DNA from: Desulfobacterales bacterium
GTDB lineage: Bacteria; Desulfobacterota; Desulfobacteria; Desulfobacterales; CAFBRK01
Direction of reading: 5' to 3'
NCBI GenBank assembly: GCA_021737185.1
Contig: JAIPEL010000009.1
Span: 1-64,000, forward strand
DNA length: 64,000 bases
Shown: positions 43,981-53,760 of the stretch, piece by piece
Layout: each line of letters begins with the position of its first letter
Numbering within the stretch: the stretch's first letter is position 1
Made by a program: the position numbers and the translations under genes
Notes under the pieces: model-generated
The model's database searches: none
What the model saw: the letters and a program-made list of their open reading frames with translations, nothing else
Told to the model about the DNA's origin: nothing

Positions 43981-46200
43981 ATGAAAGTTGGCAGAAGAAG
44001 CTTCCTATCTTTCATCATCGGCGGTGCCGCCGGTACGGCGCTTTCGCCGCTACCATGGAAACTGACGGACGACCTGTCGATCTGGACCCAGATGTGGCCG
44101 TGGACGCCGGTGCCCAAAGACGGTGCGGTGAGCTACGCCGGCTCGACCTGCACGCTTTGCCCCGCCGGCTGCGGCATCAACGTCCGCATGGTCGACCGCA
44201 GGGCCGTCAAGATCGAGGGCATGGAGGGTCATCCGATCAACGACGGCGGAATCTGCATCCTCGGGCTTTCCGGCCTGCAGCTTCTTTATGGACCCACAAG
44301 GGTCAAGAGCCCCATGAAACGGGCCGGCAACAGGGGCAGCGGTCGGTGGGTTTCGATCTCCTGGGAAGAGGCGCTCGAGGAGGTCGCCGGCAAGCTGACC
44401 GAAATCAGGGCACAAGGCCGGCCCGAGGCGCTGGCGGTTTTTTCCGGCAAGCGCCGGGGGACGGTTCCGGCGCTGTTGAGCCGGTTCATGACTGCCTTCG
44501 GATCGCCCAATTTTGTCACCGCCGCTTCCACCCAGGATTCATACGAACTGGCCCTGCACCGGATGCAGGGGGTGCAGGCCGCCGCCGGCCTCGACCTGGC
44601 AAACACCGATTTTCTGCTGAGCTTCGGCAGCGGCATCCTTGACGGCTGGGGGTCGCCGGTTCGGATGTTCAAGGCCCATAGCGCCTTAAAAGACGGAGGC
44701 GGAAAATTAGTGCAGATCGAGCCGAGGCTGTCCAACACGGCGGCCAAGGCCGACCAGTGGATTTCCATCCAGCCCGGCACGGAGGCGGCCCTGGCCTTTG
44801 GCCTCGCCCATGTCATCATCCTGGAAAAACGCTACCGGACGCAGTTTGTCAGCGAATACGGCGGCGAATTCGAGGAGTTCCGCCAGATGGTCATGGCCGA
44901 TTACACTCCGGACAAGGTCGCAAAGATCACCGGCATCGACCCGAAGACCATCGTTACCCTCGCCCGTGAATTTTCACGGTCGTCCGCGCCGCTGGCCGTG
45001 TGCGGAAAAGGAGGGGGGGACACTCCCGGAAGCATGAACGAATTTTTCGCCGTTCACGCCCTCAATGCCCTCGTCGGCGGCATCAACCGGCCGGGCGGAA
45101 TCTGGGCGGTGCCGGAGCCGGGAGACTTCGGTTGGCCAGACCCGGAAATGGACGAGACCGCCGCCAGGGGCATGCAGCAGGATCGGCTCGACGGCGCCGG
45201 CGCCCCGCCCTACGTCGCCACGGCTGCGCTTCCCAACCGGTTCTTCGAGGCGGTCGCCGGAGGCAAGGGGTATCCGCTCGATGCCTTGTTCGTTGTCGAG
45301 TCCAACCCCTGCTTTACCGAGCCCGATCCGGAGACGGTCAAGGCCGCTTTTTCCAAGATTCCCTTTGTGGTCAGCTTCTCGTCTTTCATGGATGAAACGG
45401 CACAGAACGCGGACCTGATTTTGCCGAACCATGTTTACCTGGAGCGATACGAGGACGTACCGAACCCGGCCGGCTTCAACCGGCCTTTCGTCGGGCTGGT
45501 GCAGCCGGTGGTCGACCCCCAGTTCAATACCCGAAACGTGGGCGACGCCGTCATCGCATTGGCGCAGGGTGTCGGAGACCCGGTCGCATCAGCCTTTGGC
45601 TGGGACGGGTACGAGGCCTGTCTGGAGGAGGCCTACCCGGACCAATGGGATTCGCTTACCTCCGAGGGGTACTGGATGGCGGAGGACTTCGATCCCGCCC
45701 CCTGGCCGGAGGCGTTCGAAACGGCTTCTGGAAAGTTCGAATTCGTCCCGGAGGGCCTCCAACGCGGCTACGTGCCGGCGGAAATCGCCGGGGAAAAAGG
45801 CGGGTTTCCCCTTGTCCTGACGCCTTACGATACCATGCGAATTTCCAGCGGATATGTCGGGAATCCGCCGTTCATGACCAAGACCGTTCCGGCTGAGGTT
45901 CTCAAAGGAAAAGAGCTGTTGGTAGAACTCAATCCGCAAACGGCCGACCAACTCGGATTTTCCGAGGGAGGCCGGGCCGTTCTGACCACCCCCACCGGAG
46001 CCGCCAATGTCCGGGTGCATCTCTACGACGGGATCATGCCCGGTTTGGTGGCCATGGCCAGGGGCCTTGGGCATACGGCCTATGATAAGTACCTGGCCGA
46101 CAAGGGGACCAACGTGAACCGGCTGATCGGACCTACGGCAGACCCGGTTTCGGGGCTCAACGCGGCCTGGGGGATTCGGGCAAAACTCACCCGGGCATGA
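43981..46200 (+). CDS. qrcB: molybdopterin-oxidoreductase-family subunit of the quinone reductase complex
   Basis: A 739-residue periplasmic protein of the molybdopterin oxidoreductase superfamily. It starts at ATG 43981 with a twin-arginine-type signal (GRRSFLSFIIGGAAGTA). The iron-sulfur motif CTLCPAGC ... GGICILG is near the N-terminus. The fold is intact (EEALEEVAGKL, NALVGGINRPGGIW, SGKFEF). Known QrcB binds no molybdenum and acts structurally or as an electron wire; I see no clear Cys, Sec or Ser metal ligand in the expected place (the sequence there is TQDSYELALHR), which fits. It follows qrcA by 60 bases. Confidence 0.9.
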   Translation: MKVGRRSFLSFIIGGAAGTALSPLPWKLTDDLSIWTQMWPWTPVPKDGAVSYAGSTCTLCPAGCGINVRMVDRRAVKIEGMEGHPINDGGICILGLSGLQLLYGPTRVKSPMKRAGNRGSGRWVSISWEEALEEVAGKLTEIRAQGRPEALAVFSGKRRGTVPALLSRFMTAFGSPNFVTAASTQDSYELALHRMQGVQAAAGLDLANTDFLLSFGSGILDGWGSPVRMFKAHSALKDGGGKLVQIEPRLSNTAAKADQWISIQPGTEAALAFGLAHVIILEKRYRTQFVSEYGGEFEEFRQMVMADYTPDKVAKITGIDPKTIVTLAREFSRSSAPLAVCGKGGGDTPGSMNEFFAVHALNALVGGINRPGGIWAVPEPGDFGWPDPEMDETAARGMQQDRLDGAGAPPYVATAALPNRFFEAVAGGKGYPLDALFVVESNPCFTEPDPETVKAAFSKIPFVVSFSSFMDETAQNADLILPNHVYLERYEDVPNPAGFNRPFVGLVQPVVDPQFNTRNVGDAVIALAQGVGDPVASAFGWDGYEACLEEAYPDQWDSLTSEGYWMAEDFDPAPWPEAFETASGKFEFVPEGLQRGYVPAEIAGEKGGFPLVLTPYDTMRISSGYVGNPPFMTKTVPAEVLKGKELLVELNPQTADQLGFSEGGRAVLTTPTGAANVRVHLYDGIMPGLVAMARGLGHTAYDKYLADKGTNVNRLIGPTADPVSGLNAAWGIRAKLTRA

Positions 46201-46257
46201 GTTTCGGGCGAAATCGAGTCGGAAAGCTGATCGCTTACATCACAGCACGAGGTTCTG

Positions 46258-47079
46258 ATGAAACAGGAAAGACCCAAAAAGTTCGGAATGGTGATCGACC
46301 TGGACAAGTGCACCGGGTGCGGCGCCTGCCTGGTCGCCTGCATGTCGGAAAACAACGTCCCGTTCAAGCCGGATGAATCGGACAAGCTCACCAGCATTAC
46401 CTGGATGCGGGTCTACCAGCTAAACAACGGCAAACCGTATCCGGAAACCGATATCTGCTACCTGCCGCGTCCCTGCCAGCACTGCGAAGGGGATCACGGT
46501 CACTCGCCGTGCGTATCGGTGTGTCCGGCCACCGCCACCGACTACGGGATGGAGACCGGAATCGTCAGCCAGATCTACACCCGGTGTTTCGGATGCCGTT
46601 ACTGCATGGCCGCCTGCCCTTACCACGCGCGGTATTTCAACTGGTGGGATCCGGTCTGGCCCGACGGAATGGAGAAGTACCTCAATCCGAGCGTTTCGGT
46701 CCGGATGCGCGGTGTGGTTGAAAAGTGCAGTTTCTGCTACCATCGGTATCAGACGGCCAAAGACAAGGCGATCTATCAGTTTGCCGAAGGAGAGCGGGAC
46801 AGCACGGATCTCGAAGAAGACGAATATCAGACCGCCTGCACCCAGGCCTGTCCGGCCGGGGCGATCATTTTCGGCGATCTGAACAACCCCTCCCATCGCG
46901 TCCACCAGATCGCCCAGCCGGACGAAAAGCACGCCGGGCGGCCCAAAAACCCCAAGGCGTTTCGGCTTCTGGAGCGGCTCGGCACCAACCCGAAGGTCTA
47001 TTACCTGTCGAGCCGCGATTGGGTCCGGCGCGCCGGGGACAACTACCTGGAGGGGGAAGGAAAGCTCAAAAGGCATTAA
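46258..47079 (+). CDS. qrcC: periplasmic iron-sulfur subunit of the quinone reductase complex
   Basis: A 273-residue ferredoxin-like protein with four cysteine groups: CTGCGACLVAC (about 18-28), CQHCEGDHGHSPCVSVCP, CFGCRYCMAACP and CSFC...CTQACP. These can hold up to four [4Fe-4S]-type clusters. It has no own signal and would be exported with QrcB through Tat. It passes electrons from QrcA/B to the quinone site of QrcD. It lies 57 bases after qrcB. Confidence 0.93.
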   Translation: MKQERPKKFGMVIDLDKCTGCGACLVACMSENNVPFKPDESDKLTSITWMRVYQLNNGKPYPETDICYLPRPCQHCEGDHGHSPCVSVCPATATDYGMETGIVSQIYTRCFGCRYCMAACPYHARYFNWWDPVWPDGMEKYLNPSVSVRMRGVVEKCSFCYHRYQTAKDKAIYQFAEGERDSTDLEEDEYQTACTQACPAGAIIFGDLNNPSHRVHQIAQPDEKHAGRPKNPKAFRLLERLGTNPKVYYLSSRDWVRRAGDNYLEGEGKLKRH

Positions 47080-47129
47080 TCGCGGTCGTCGAACAACGGT
47101 AACCGCAGACGGTAAGGAGCACCGAACCT

Positions 47130-48461
47130 ATGGATACTGCACTGATACCCGAGGGCGTGAAACGGGATCCTTTGTGGAAATTCGTTCTGAAGCTCGGTCC
47201 GGTCGTCGCCGTGCTGATCTGGGGCGTCGTCGCCATGTTGCTGTGTTGGATCAAGGGACTGAACCAGACCAACATGAACGACTATTACGGGTTTGCGCTC
47301 TGGATCTGGGCCGACCTGGCGGTCATCGCCCTCGGCGGCGGCGCGTTTTTCACCGGGTTGCTCAAGTACATCATCGGCAAGGAAGAGCTGAAGAATATCA
47401 TCAACTTCGCGGTGCTGGTGGGGTTTATCTGTTACAGCAGCGCCCTGTTGATACTCGCCATCGACATCGGCCAGCCCCTGCGGGGGTGGTTCATCTTCTG
47501 GCATGCCAATGTCCACTCGATGCTCACGGAGGTGGCCTTCTGCCTTTCCTGCTATTTCGGCGTTTTGACCATCGAATATCTTCCGCTGATCCTGGAAAAC
47601 CGACAACTCGACCGGGTTCCCTTCATTCACAACCTGAGCCACAATATGCATGAGATCATGGCCGTGTTCGCCGCCACCGGCGCCTTTCTGTCCTTTTTTC
47701 ACCAGGGTTCCCTGGGCGGCGTGGCCGGTGTGCTGTTCGGCCGGCCGTTCGCCTTTCGCGAAGGGCTCTTCATCTGGCCGTGGACATTTTTCCTGTTTAC
47801 CTGGTCGGCGGCGGCATGCGGGCCCTGTTTTACGATCATGCTGCTCAAGATCACCGAAAAAATCACCGGAAAGAAGCTCGTCAAGGACGATGTGGTCAGG
47901 CTTTTGGCCAAAATCGCCGGCTGGATGCTCTTTACCTATATCATCGCCAAGATCATCGACACTTGGTACTGGGCGGCCGTGACCGCTCCCTCCAAGGGCT
48001 TCGGCCTCATGGAGTTTTACTCCAACAACGGGTTTTACGGAATCTGGATCTTGATCCTGGAGGTCGTCGTCGGCGGGGTGATTCCGGCGCTGATTTTGAT
48101 TACGGCCAAGGGTCGCAGCAATCCCAAAACCCTTACCCTTGCGGTGGTGCTGGCCGTGATCGGCGTTTCGGTCAACCGCTGGGCGATGGTGCTCCAGGTC
48201 ATGGCGGTGCCGGTCATGTCTTTTGACCAGTGGGCGCTGTACTACCCGAGCTGGCAGGAAGTGGCCACCACCTTGCTGCCGGTGGCCTATGGCATCATTC
48301 TGATCGCCCTGTCCCACCGGTACCTGCCGGTATGGCCCCAGGAAAGGGAGCTCAATCCCGTCGAGGCGACTGCCGGTCCTGTGTCTGCGGAGGCGGCGCC
48401 GGGAGCAGAATCAGAAGAAGAGACTTCGGCGGAACCGGAGCCGGCCCCGGCGCAGGCCTAG
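47130..48461 (+). CDS. qrcD: NrfD-type membrane subunit of the quinone reductase complex
   Basis: A 443-residue protein with about ten membrane helices of the NrfD/PsrC family, the site where menaquinone is reduced. Charged residues within helices (for example IDIGQPLRGWFIFWHANVHSM and WIKGLNQTNMNDYY) are as in QrcD. The last 45 residues are an unusual Ala/Glu/Pro-rich tail (TSAEPEPAPAQA) that should face the cytoplasm. It has no own cofactor. A small membrane protein gene follows. Confidence 0.92.
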   Translation: MDTALIPEGVKRDPLWKFVLKLGPVVAVLIWGVVAMLLCWIKGLNQTNMNDYYGFALWIWADLAVIALGGGAFFTGLLKYIIGKEELKNIINFAVLVGFICYSSALLILAIDIGQPLRGWFIFWHANVHSMLTEVAFCLSCYFGVLTIEYLPLILENRQLDRVPFIHNLSHNMHEIMAVFAATGAFLSFFHQGSLGGVAGVLFGRPFAFREGLFIWPWTFFLFTWSAAACGPCFTIMLLKITEKITGKKLVKDDVVRLLAKIAGWMLFTYIIAKIIDTWYWAAVTAPSKGFGLMEFYSNNGFYGIWILILEVVVGGVIPALILITAKGRSNPKTLTLAVVLAVIGVSVNRWAMVLQVMAVPVMSFDQWALYYPSWQEVATTLLPVAYGIILIALSHRYLPVWPQERELNPVEATAGPVSAEAAPGAESEEETSAEPEPAPAQA

Positions 48462-48482
48462 CCCGAGCAAAGGAGGATAGCG

Positions 48483-48647
48483 ATGTTTCCGTTCAATTTC
48501 GAGTGGATCTGGGACATGTCCCACGTGGTGTTCATGGGCGGGCTCTGGTTTGCGTTGACCATTCTCGGACTGGGAATGACTTACTGCGTCATCAAGGCGG
48601 TCATCGATACAGCCAAGGGCAAGGGCGCCCACCACGAAGAACACTGA
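48483..48647 (+). CDS. 54-residue single-helix membrane protein after qrcD
   Basis: This gene is not in the ORF track. It starts 21 bases after qrcD behind caaaggaggatagc, a strong ribosome site, and encodes MFPFNFEWIWDMSHVVFMG, then a membrane helix (about 16-40), and a short charged tail (AKGKGAHHEEH). The codon use and the ribosome site argue that it is real. The operon terminator follows immediately. It is probably a small extra subunit or assembly factor of the Qrc complex. I do not recognise a named family. Confidence 0.78.
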   Translation: MFPFNFEWIWDMSHVVFMGGLWFALTILGLGMTYCVIKAVIDTAKGKGAHHEEH

Positions 48648-48658
48648 TTGCCTCATAG

Positions 48659-48706
48659 CGAAAAAAGGCGCGCGCCCTTCCATCGGAAGGCCGCGCGCCT
48701 TTTTTG
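48659..48706 (+). terminator. strong terminator of the qrc operon
   Basis: A 14-bp stem, aaaaaaggcgcgcg with cgcgcgcctttttt, surrounds a smaller inner hairpin and ends in a T-run. It lies directly after the 54-residue gene, which marks that gene as the end of the operon. Confidence 0.92.
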
Positions 48707-48820
48707 TTGATTGAGGAATTGGTTGATTGGTCGATTGGCTGGTGACGGGCAAATACGCAGCAAAGCGCCGGTGGCCGTTTTTCCCACTCGACCATTCAAC
48801 GATTCGACCAATTGACCTTT
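48706..48820. repeat. paired GATTGGTCGATTGG-type inverted repeat, copy 1
   Basis: The left part (48711-48745, gattgaggaattggttgatt and ggtcgattgg) and the right part (48786-48820, read in reverse as ggtcaattggtcgaatcg) are inverted copies around about 40 bases. The same family recurs at 53757-53960. It fills the gap before murA. Confidence 0.6.
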
Positions 48821-48836
48821 TTGCGGAGCAAACACC

Positions 48837-50090
48837 ATGGACCAAATCATCGTCGAGGGCGGCAAACGGCTCGCCGGGGAGGTGGTGATCAGCGGGGCGA
48901 AAAACGCCGCCCTTCCGATACTGGCATCCTCGCTGCTCACAGACGGACAGAACACTTACAGCAACGTGCCGGCGCTGAAGGACATCGAAAGCATTTTGGT
49001 GCTGCTGTCTCACCTGGGGTCCCGGATCGAATCCAACTATCCGTTCATCCGCATCGACGCGGCAGGGCTCAACAATTACGATGCGCCATACGACCTTGTC
49101 CGGAAAATGCGTGCGTCCATTCTGGTTTTAGGACCCCTGCTTGCCCGGATGAAAAGAGCCAAGGTGTCTCTTCCCGGAGGATGCGCCATCGGCGCCCGGC
49201 CGATCAACCTCCATCTCAAGGGGCTGTCGCTGTTGGGCGCAGAAATCGAACTGCAGCACGGATATGTGGAGGCCAGGGCAGATCGGCTGCGTGGAAACGA
49301 GATTTTCTTCGACGTTTCCACCGTGACCGGAACCGAAAACCTGATGATGGCCGCCGTACTGGCCGAAGGGACGACGGTGCTCAGAAACGCGGCCCGGGAG
49401 CCGGAAGTGGTGGCCCTGGCCGAGGTGCTGAAGAAAATGGGGGCAAAGATCAGCGGCGACGGCACTTCGGTGGTGACCATCGAAGGGGTGCCCTCTCTTT
49501 CACCGGTTTCGGTGTCGATCCTGCCGGACCGGATCGAAGCGGGCACCTTCATGATCGCGTCGGCCCTGACCGGCGGCAATGTCGTCGTGAAACACTGCGA
49601 ACCGGAGCATCTGGGCGCGCTCATCCACAAACTGCGGCAGACCGGCGCCGAAATCGAGATCGGCCGGGACCGGCTGACGGTATGCGGCGCAGACGAGATT
49701 ATCAGCGTCGATGTCAAAACCCTTCCGTATCCGGGATTTGCCACCGATATGCAGGCACAGTTCATGGTGTTGATGTGCGTCGCCAACGGGCAGAGCGTCA
49801 TTTCGGAAACCATTTTCGAGAATCGATTCATCCATGTCAGCGAACTGCGCCGCATGGGCGCCGATATTACGGTATCCGGCAATACGGCCATGGTCCGCGG
49901 CGTGCCGCATATGTCCGGCGCTCCGGTGATGGCCACCGATCTTCGCGCCAGCGCATCGCTGATTCTGGCAGGACTGGTGGCCCATGGCCAAACCGAGATC
50001 AGCAGGGTGTATCATCTGGACAGGGGCTACGAATCGATCGAAAGAAAGTTTGCCGGGCTCGGAGCGGCGATCCGCCGGGTCCGGGGCTAA
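48837..50090 (+). CDS. murA: UDP-N-acetylglucosamine 1-carboxyvinyltransferase
   Basis: A 417-residue EPT-fold enzyme that makes the first committed step of peptidoglycan synthesis, joining enolpyruvate to UDP-GlcNAc. The catalytic cysteine is in [20 protein letters not shown] (about 115-120). Other family segments are [11 protein letters not shown] near the start and [15 protein letters not shown] near the end. Full length. It has its own gap on both sides and is probably a single transcript with comEC downstream. Confidence 0.96.
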   Translation: MDQIIVEGGKRLAGEVVISGAKNAALPILASSLLTDGQNTYSNVPALKDIESILVLLSHLGSRIESNYPFIRIDAAGLNNYDAPYDLVRKMRASILVLGPLLARMKRAKVSLPGGCAIGARPINLHLKGLSLLGAEIELQHGYVEARADRLRGNEIFFDVSTVTGTENLMMAAVLAEGTTVLRNAAREPEVVALAEVLKKMGAKISGDGTSVVTIEGVPSLSPVSVSILPDRIEAGTFMIASALTGGNVVVKHCEPEHLGALIHKLRQTGAEIEIGRDRLTVCGADEIISVDVKTLPYPGFATDMQAQFMVLMCVANGQSVISETIFENRFIHVSELRRMGADITVSGNTAMVRGVPHMSGAPVMATDLRASASLILAGLVAHGQTEISRVYHLDRGYESIERKFAGLGAAIRRVRG

Positions 50091-50222
50091 AAAAATCGAC
50101 AGCTCGGACACACGTTTTTAGCGGTTCAATCGCCATGGCTCCGGTGCCGCCGGAGGTCGTGAGGTTTCCTTCCCCGTTACCCGGTGGTCTGCACCGCCGA
50201 ATCAGATCGTCCCGGGTTTGCC

Positions 50223-52742
50223 ATGATTTCAACTGCTTTTTCTGCAGGGACCCGGTTGCCGGAAACAGAAGCCGGCAGCACGGACAAAGGGCCGCCTCGC
50301 TCATTGCCTCGATGCTGGTCCAGGCCGATTCCGCCCCTAACGATTGCCTACATGATCGGCATCGCCGCCGGTGCCATGTTCCCCGACGCCCGGCTCTTTT
50401 TTCTGGCGCCGTGCACTCTGGCCGCCGCGGTGCTGGTCTATCGCCTGTTTTGTCAGCGCCCGGCCCGGCTGACGCCCCTCGTTTTTATGATCGGCATCGG
50501 CGCCCTTTGCATTCAGCCTCTCCTGACGGATCATCTACCCGAAGGCCATATTGTTCATCGGATCGACGACACGATCCATACGCTGACCGGGACAATCGTC
50601 TCCGAACCGATTTTCGGTCCCGGCCGCCAGCGGTTCGTGGTCGATGTCCCCCGGCAAGAATCCTCGGCCGGCCGGCCCATCGGTCCTTTCGGCAGAGTCC
50701 GGGTCACGGTGATCGGAGCAGGAGCGGCGCTGGCCCGGGGAGATCGGATCCAGTTCGATGCCAAGCTGAGGCCGTTTCGGAATTTCGAAAATCCCGGCCG
50801 CTTCGACTATCGCCGGTACATGGCCTTGCAAGGCGTTCGGGCTTCGGCCTATGTCAAACCGGCAGATGTAAAGCTGCTTGCCGAGGCCGCTCCGGGCCCC
50901 ATGGCCACGGCGCGCCGGGTGCTTTCATCGTTCATCTCCGCGCGGGTCGACGCGCCGGCAAGCGGCATTCTCCGCGCCCTGTTGATCGGGGACCGCGACG
51001 GGATCTCCCGGCCGGTCCGGGAGATGTTCAACAGGGCCGGCGTCGGCCATATCCTGGCGATCTCCGGGCTCCATGTGGGCATCGTGGCCGCGGCGGCCTT
51101 TTTTGCGTTTCGACATTGCCTTGTCTTTTTCCCTTTTTTTCTGAAAAGGGGGTGGACTCGGAAAGCGGGTGCGCTTCTGGCCATGGGCGCGGTGATCGGC
51201 TACGGCCTGCTGGCCGGCATGAGCCCGTCCACCCAGCGTGCCGTGATCATGGTGTCGACCTTCATGCTGGCCATGGTCTTTGGACGATCCTCTGACCCGC
51301 TCAACACCCTGGCATTGGCAGCTGTGGCAATCCTTGCCATCGATCCGGCAGCCCTGTTTTCCATCTCCTTTCAGCTTTCTTTCGCGGCGGTCGCGGCGAT
51401 TCTCTATGGCATGGAAAGCGCAGATCACTGGGCATTTATCCAGAAGGTCCACCCCCGGGCGCTTCGCCGGATGCTGCTGTTTGTCTTCGTATCGGTGCTG
51501 GCCATTGCCGGGACGCTGCCCTTGACGGCATACTATTTCAACCGGATTTCCCTGGTGGGCCTTGCCGCCAACTTCCTGGTCATCCCCCTGATCGGCTTTG
51601 CAGTGGTTCCCCTGGCCCTGGGATCCGCCGTTTTCCTTGTTCTGGCAGAGGCTCCGGCCGCCGCAGGATTCGCAGCGGCGGCGGCCCTTTTGAACCTGGC
51701 GATGGAAGGAATTTCGCTGTTTGCGAAGATTCCCCACGCCGCCGTGCGGGTCGTGACGCCGAGCCTGCTTGAAATCGCCGTGTATTATGTTCTGCTCGGG
51801 GCGGCCCTGAAGCTTCATACCGGACGAAAAGCCCGACTGGCGATCGCCGCTGCTCTGCTGATCGGCGGCGGCGATGCCTGCCACTGGATTCAGCACCGGC
51901 TGTGGCACCCGGAAATGCGGGTCACCGGCATCGACGTGGGCCAGGGAAGCGCGTCATTGCTGGAGCTGCCCCGGGGAAAAACCATGCTCATCGACGGCGG
52001 CGGATTTTCCGACAATCGACTCTTCGATGTCGGCGCCCAGGTGGTGGCCCCCCTCTTGTGGCGGAAAAAGATCGCCACGGTCGACACCGTGGTTCTTTCG
52101 CATCCCAACAGCGATCATCTCAACGGGTTGATCTTCATCGTAGACAATTTCAAGGTCAAAGAGGTCTGGACCAACGGGCTGGCTGCCGATACCGAAGGGT
52201 ACCGGCAGTTCATGGCAGCGCTGGAAGCCGGAGGGGTTCGTCGCCCGCCGTTTGAAGGGCTCGAAAGAAGACGGATCCTCAACGGGGCAAGGATCGAAAT
52301 TCTTCACCCGCAGAAAGATTTCATGGCGCGTGCGTCCGGAAAAGACCGTCTTCCCGACGCCAACGACAGCTCCATCGTGGTCAGGGCAGGCCTTGGGGAG
52401 GTGAATTTCCTGTTTCCGGGCGACGCCATGGCGTCAGCAGAAAGCGAGATGGTATCAATCGGTTGTGGTCGATTGGCGGCAACGGTCCTGGCAGCACCCC
52501 ACCACGGAAGCCGGACATCGAGCACCACCGGCTTTCTGGATTGTGTCAAACCGGAGGTGGTGATCGTCTCGTCGGGATGGAGCCGGCGGCGGTATTTTCC
52601 CCATCCCACGGTGCAGAAACGATATTGCGAGCGGAATCTGACGGTTCTATGCACCCATCGATGCGGGGCCGTGACCGTGGTTACCGATGGGAAAGAGTAC
52701 CGGGTGCAGACCGTTGTGGCGCCGGAGGAGAAGAGGGAATAG
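50223..52742 (+). CDS. comEC: ComEC/Rec2 family DNA uptake channel
   Basis: An 839-residue membrane protein. Hydrophobic helices at both ends of the first 570 residues flank an extracytoplasmic domain (about 60-230) and the competence core with AISGLHVGIVAAAAFFAFR and GLLAGMSPSTQRAVIMV. The last 270 residues are a metallo-beta-lactamase-like domain with VLSHPNSDHLNGL and APHHGSRTSST. It would carry single-stranded DNA into the cell. The start is uncertain: ATG 50223 is used, GTG 50184 in the track is also open. Confidence 0.9.
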   Translation: MISTAFSAGTRLPETEAGSTDKGPPRSLPRCWSRPIPPLTIAYMIGIAAGAMFPDARLFFLAPCTLAAAVLVYRLFCQRPARLTPLVFMIGIGALCIQPLLTDHLPEGHIVHRIDDTIHTLTGTIVSEPIFGPGRQRFVVDVPRQESSAGRPIGPFGRVRVTVIGAGAALARGDRIQFDAKLRPFRNFENPGRFDYRRYMALQGVRASAYVKPADVKLLAEAAPGPMATARRVLSSFISARVDAPASGILRALLIGDRDGISRPVREMFNRAGVGHILAISGLHVGIVAAAAFFAFRHCLVFFPFFLKRGWTRKAGALLAMGAVIGYGLLAGMSPSTQRAVIMVSTFMLAMVFGRSSDPLNTLALAAVAILAIDPAALFSISFQLSFAAVAAILYGMESADHWAFIQKVHPRALRRMLLFVFVSVLAIAGTLPLTAYYFNRISLVGLAANFLVIPLIGFAVVPLALGSAVFLVLAEAPAAAGFAAAAALLNLAMEGISLFAKIPHAAVRVVTPSLLEIAVYYVLLGAALKLHTGRKARLAIAAALLIGGGDACHWIQHRLWHPEMRVTGIDVGQGSASLLELPRGKTMLIDGGGFSDNRLFDVGAQVVAPLLWRKKIATVDTVVLSHPNSDHLNGLIFIVDNFKVKEVWTNGLAADTEGYRQFMAALEAGGVRRPPFEGLERRRILNGARIEILHPQKDFMARASGKDRLPDANDSSIVVRAGLGEVNFLFPGDAMASAESEMVSIGCGRLAATVLAAPHHGSRTSSTTGFLDCVKPEVVIVSSGWSRRRYFPHPTVQKRYCERNLTVLCTHRCGAVTVVTDGKEYRVQTVVAPEEKRE

Positions 52743-52884
52743 AATGCCTAAAATGTCTAAAATGATCTAAAATGCCTAAAATGAGTGAAAGGCCTAAAAC
52801 CTTTAAGTTGCCAGACATCAACCGATGGAGCGAAGCGACACCACCATTTTAGGCATTTTAGGCATTTGAAATTTTAGGCATTTT
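52742..52884. repeat. CTAAAATG tandem and inverted repeat cluster
   Basis: gcctaaaatg, tctaaaatg, tctaaaatg and gcctaaaatg lie in a row (about 52745-52782). The inverse (cattttaggc, three times) lies at about 52843-52884. The two halves can fold on each other. It fills the gap after comEC; AT-rich compared with the genes. Confidence 0.75.
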
Positions 52885-52938
52885 CTATCCTTTTTTTCCT
52901 GGTTTGACCTTCGGCGCCGGATATGAAACACGAAACAG

Positions 52939-53760
52939 ATGGCAAATGCCCCGACCAAAACCGCCCTGGAGCGGCTGTATCGAAAATACAACCGCAGGGC
53001 CCTGGTACACCCGGATCCGCTTGAGTTTTTGTACGGGTTTGAAGATCTCAGGGACAGGGAAGTTGCGGCCATGATCGCCGCCAGCCTGGCCTACGGGCGG
53101 GTGGCCCAGATCATCAAAAGTGTGGGCGCGGTGCTGGAGGTGCTGGGACCGAACCCTGCCCAGGCGCTGCTGTCGGCAGAGCCGCGGGCGCTTTCCGACA
53201 GCCTTTGCGGATTTGTTCACCGCTTTGCCACCGGAGAAAAACTTTGCTCCTTTCTTTCCGGAATCCGCCGGGTGCTGGAGCGCTTTGATTCTTTGCAGGC
53301 ATGCTTCTTGATGCACTGCCGTCCGGAAAAAAACAGCGTGGTCACTGCCCTCGGAGGGCTAGCCGGAGAAATCATGGCCGGGGCCGAGAAAGATCCCGGC
53401 CACCTGATGCCGCTGCCGGCACGGGGCAGCGCCTGCAAGCGGCTGCACCTGTTTCTTCGCTGGATGGTCCGGAAAGATGCGGTAGACCCCGGGGGCTGGG
53501 ACCAGGTGTCTCCTTCTGAGCTGATCGTCCCTCTGGATACTCACATGCACCGGGTGGGGCGGCTTTGCGGATTTACCCGGCGCAATACCGGAGACCTCCG
53601 AACGGCGCTGGAGATCACCGATGGGTTCCGCTGGTTCTGTCCAGAGGACCCGGTCCGGTATGATTTTGCGCTCACACGGGTGGGGATGGGCGGTGATGCC
53701 GAGTTTCGCGAGCTATTTCATGGGAGCAGAACCGATCATGGCGTGACGGGGAAAGGTTGA
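52939..53760 (+). CDS. TIGR02757 family protein (DUF2400), function unknown
   Basis: A 273-residue protein of the TIGR02757 family. It starts LERLYRKYNRRALVHPDPLEFLYGFEDLRDREVAAMIAA in outline, and has SELIVPLDTHMHRVGRLCGFTRR in the second half, a segment that resembles the helix-hairpin-helix region of DNA glycosylases. RWFCPEDPVRYDFALTRVGM near the end is a family mark. No enzyme activity is established. The gene stands alone between repeats. Confidence 0.85.
   Translation: MANAPTKTALERLYRKYNRRALVHPDPLEFLYGFEDLRDREVAAMIAASLAYGRVAQIIKSVGAVLEVLGPNPAQALLSAEPRALSDSLCGFVHRFATGEKLCSFLSGIRRVLERFDSLQACFLMHCRPEKNSVVTALGGLAGEIMAGAEKDPGHLMPLPARGSACKRLHLFLRWMVRKDAVDPGGWDQVSPSELIVPLDTHMHRVGRLCGFTRRNTGDLRTALEITDGFRWFCPEDPVRYDFALTRVGMGGDAEFRELFHGSRTDHGVTGKG

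Noticed and set aside
43981-46200. QrcB as an active molybdenum oxidoreductase
   Set aside because: The gene order matches qrcABCD, and no obvious Cys/Sec/Ser metal ligand is visible at the expected position; the studied QrcB carries no molybdenum.
48812-51295. 827-residue plus-strand ORF across murA and comEC
   Set aside because: It is a frame-shifted shadow that crosses two well-supported genes; the Arg/Gly-rich text is typical of alternative frames at high GC.
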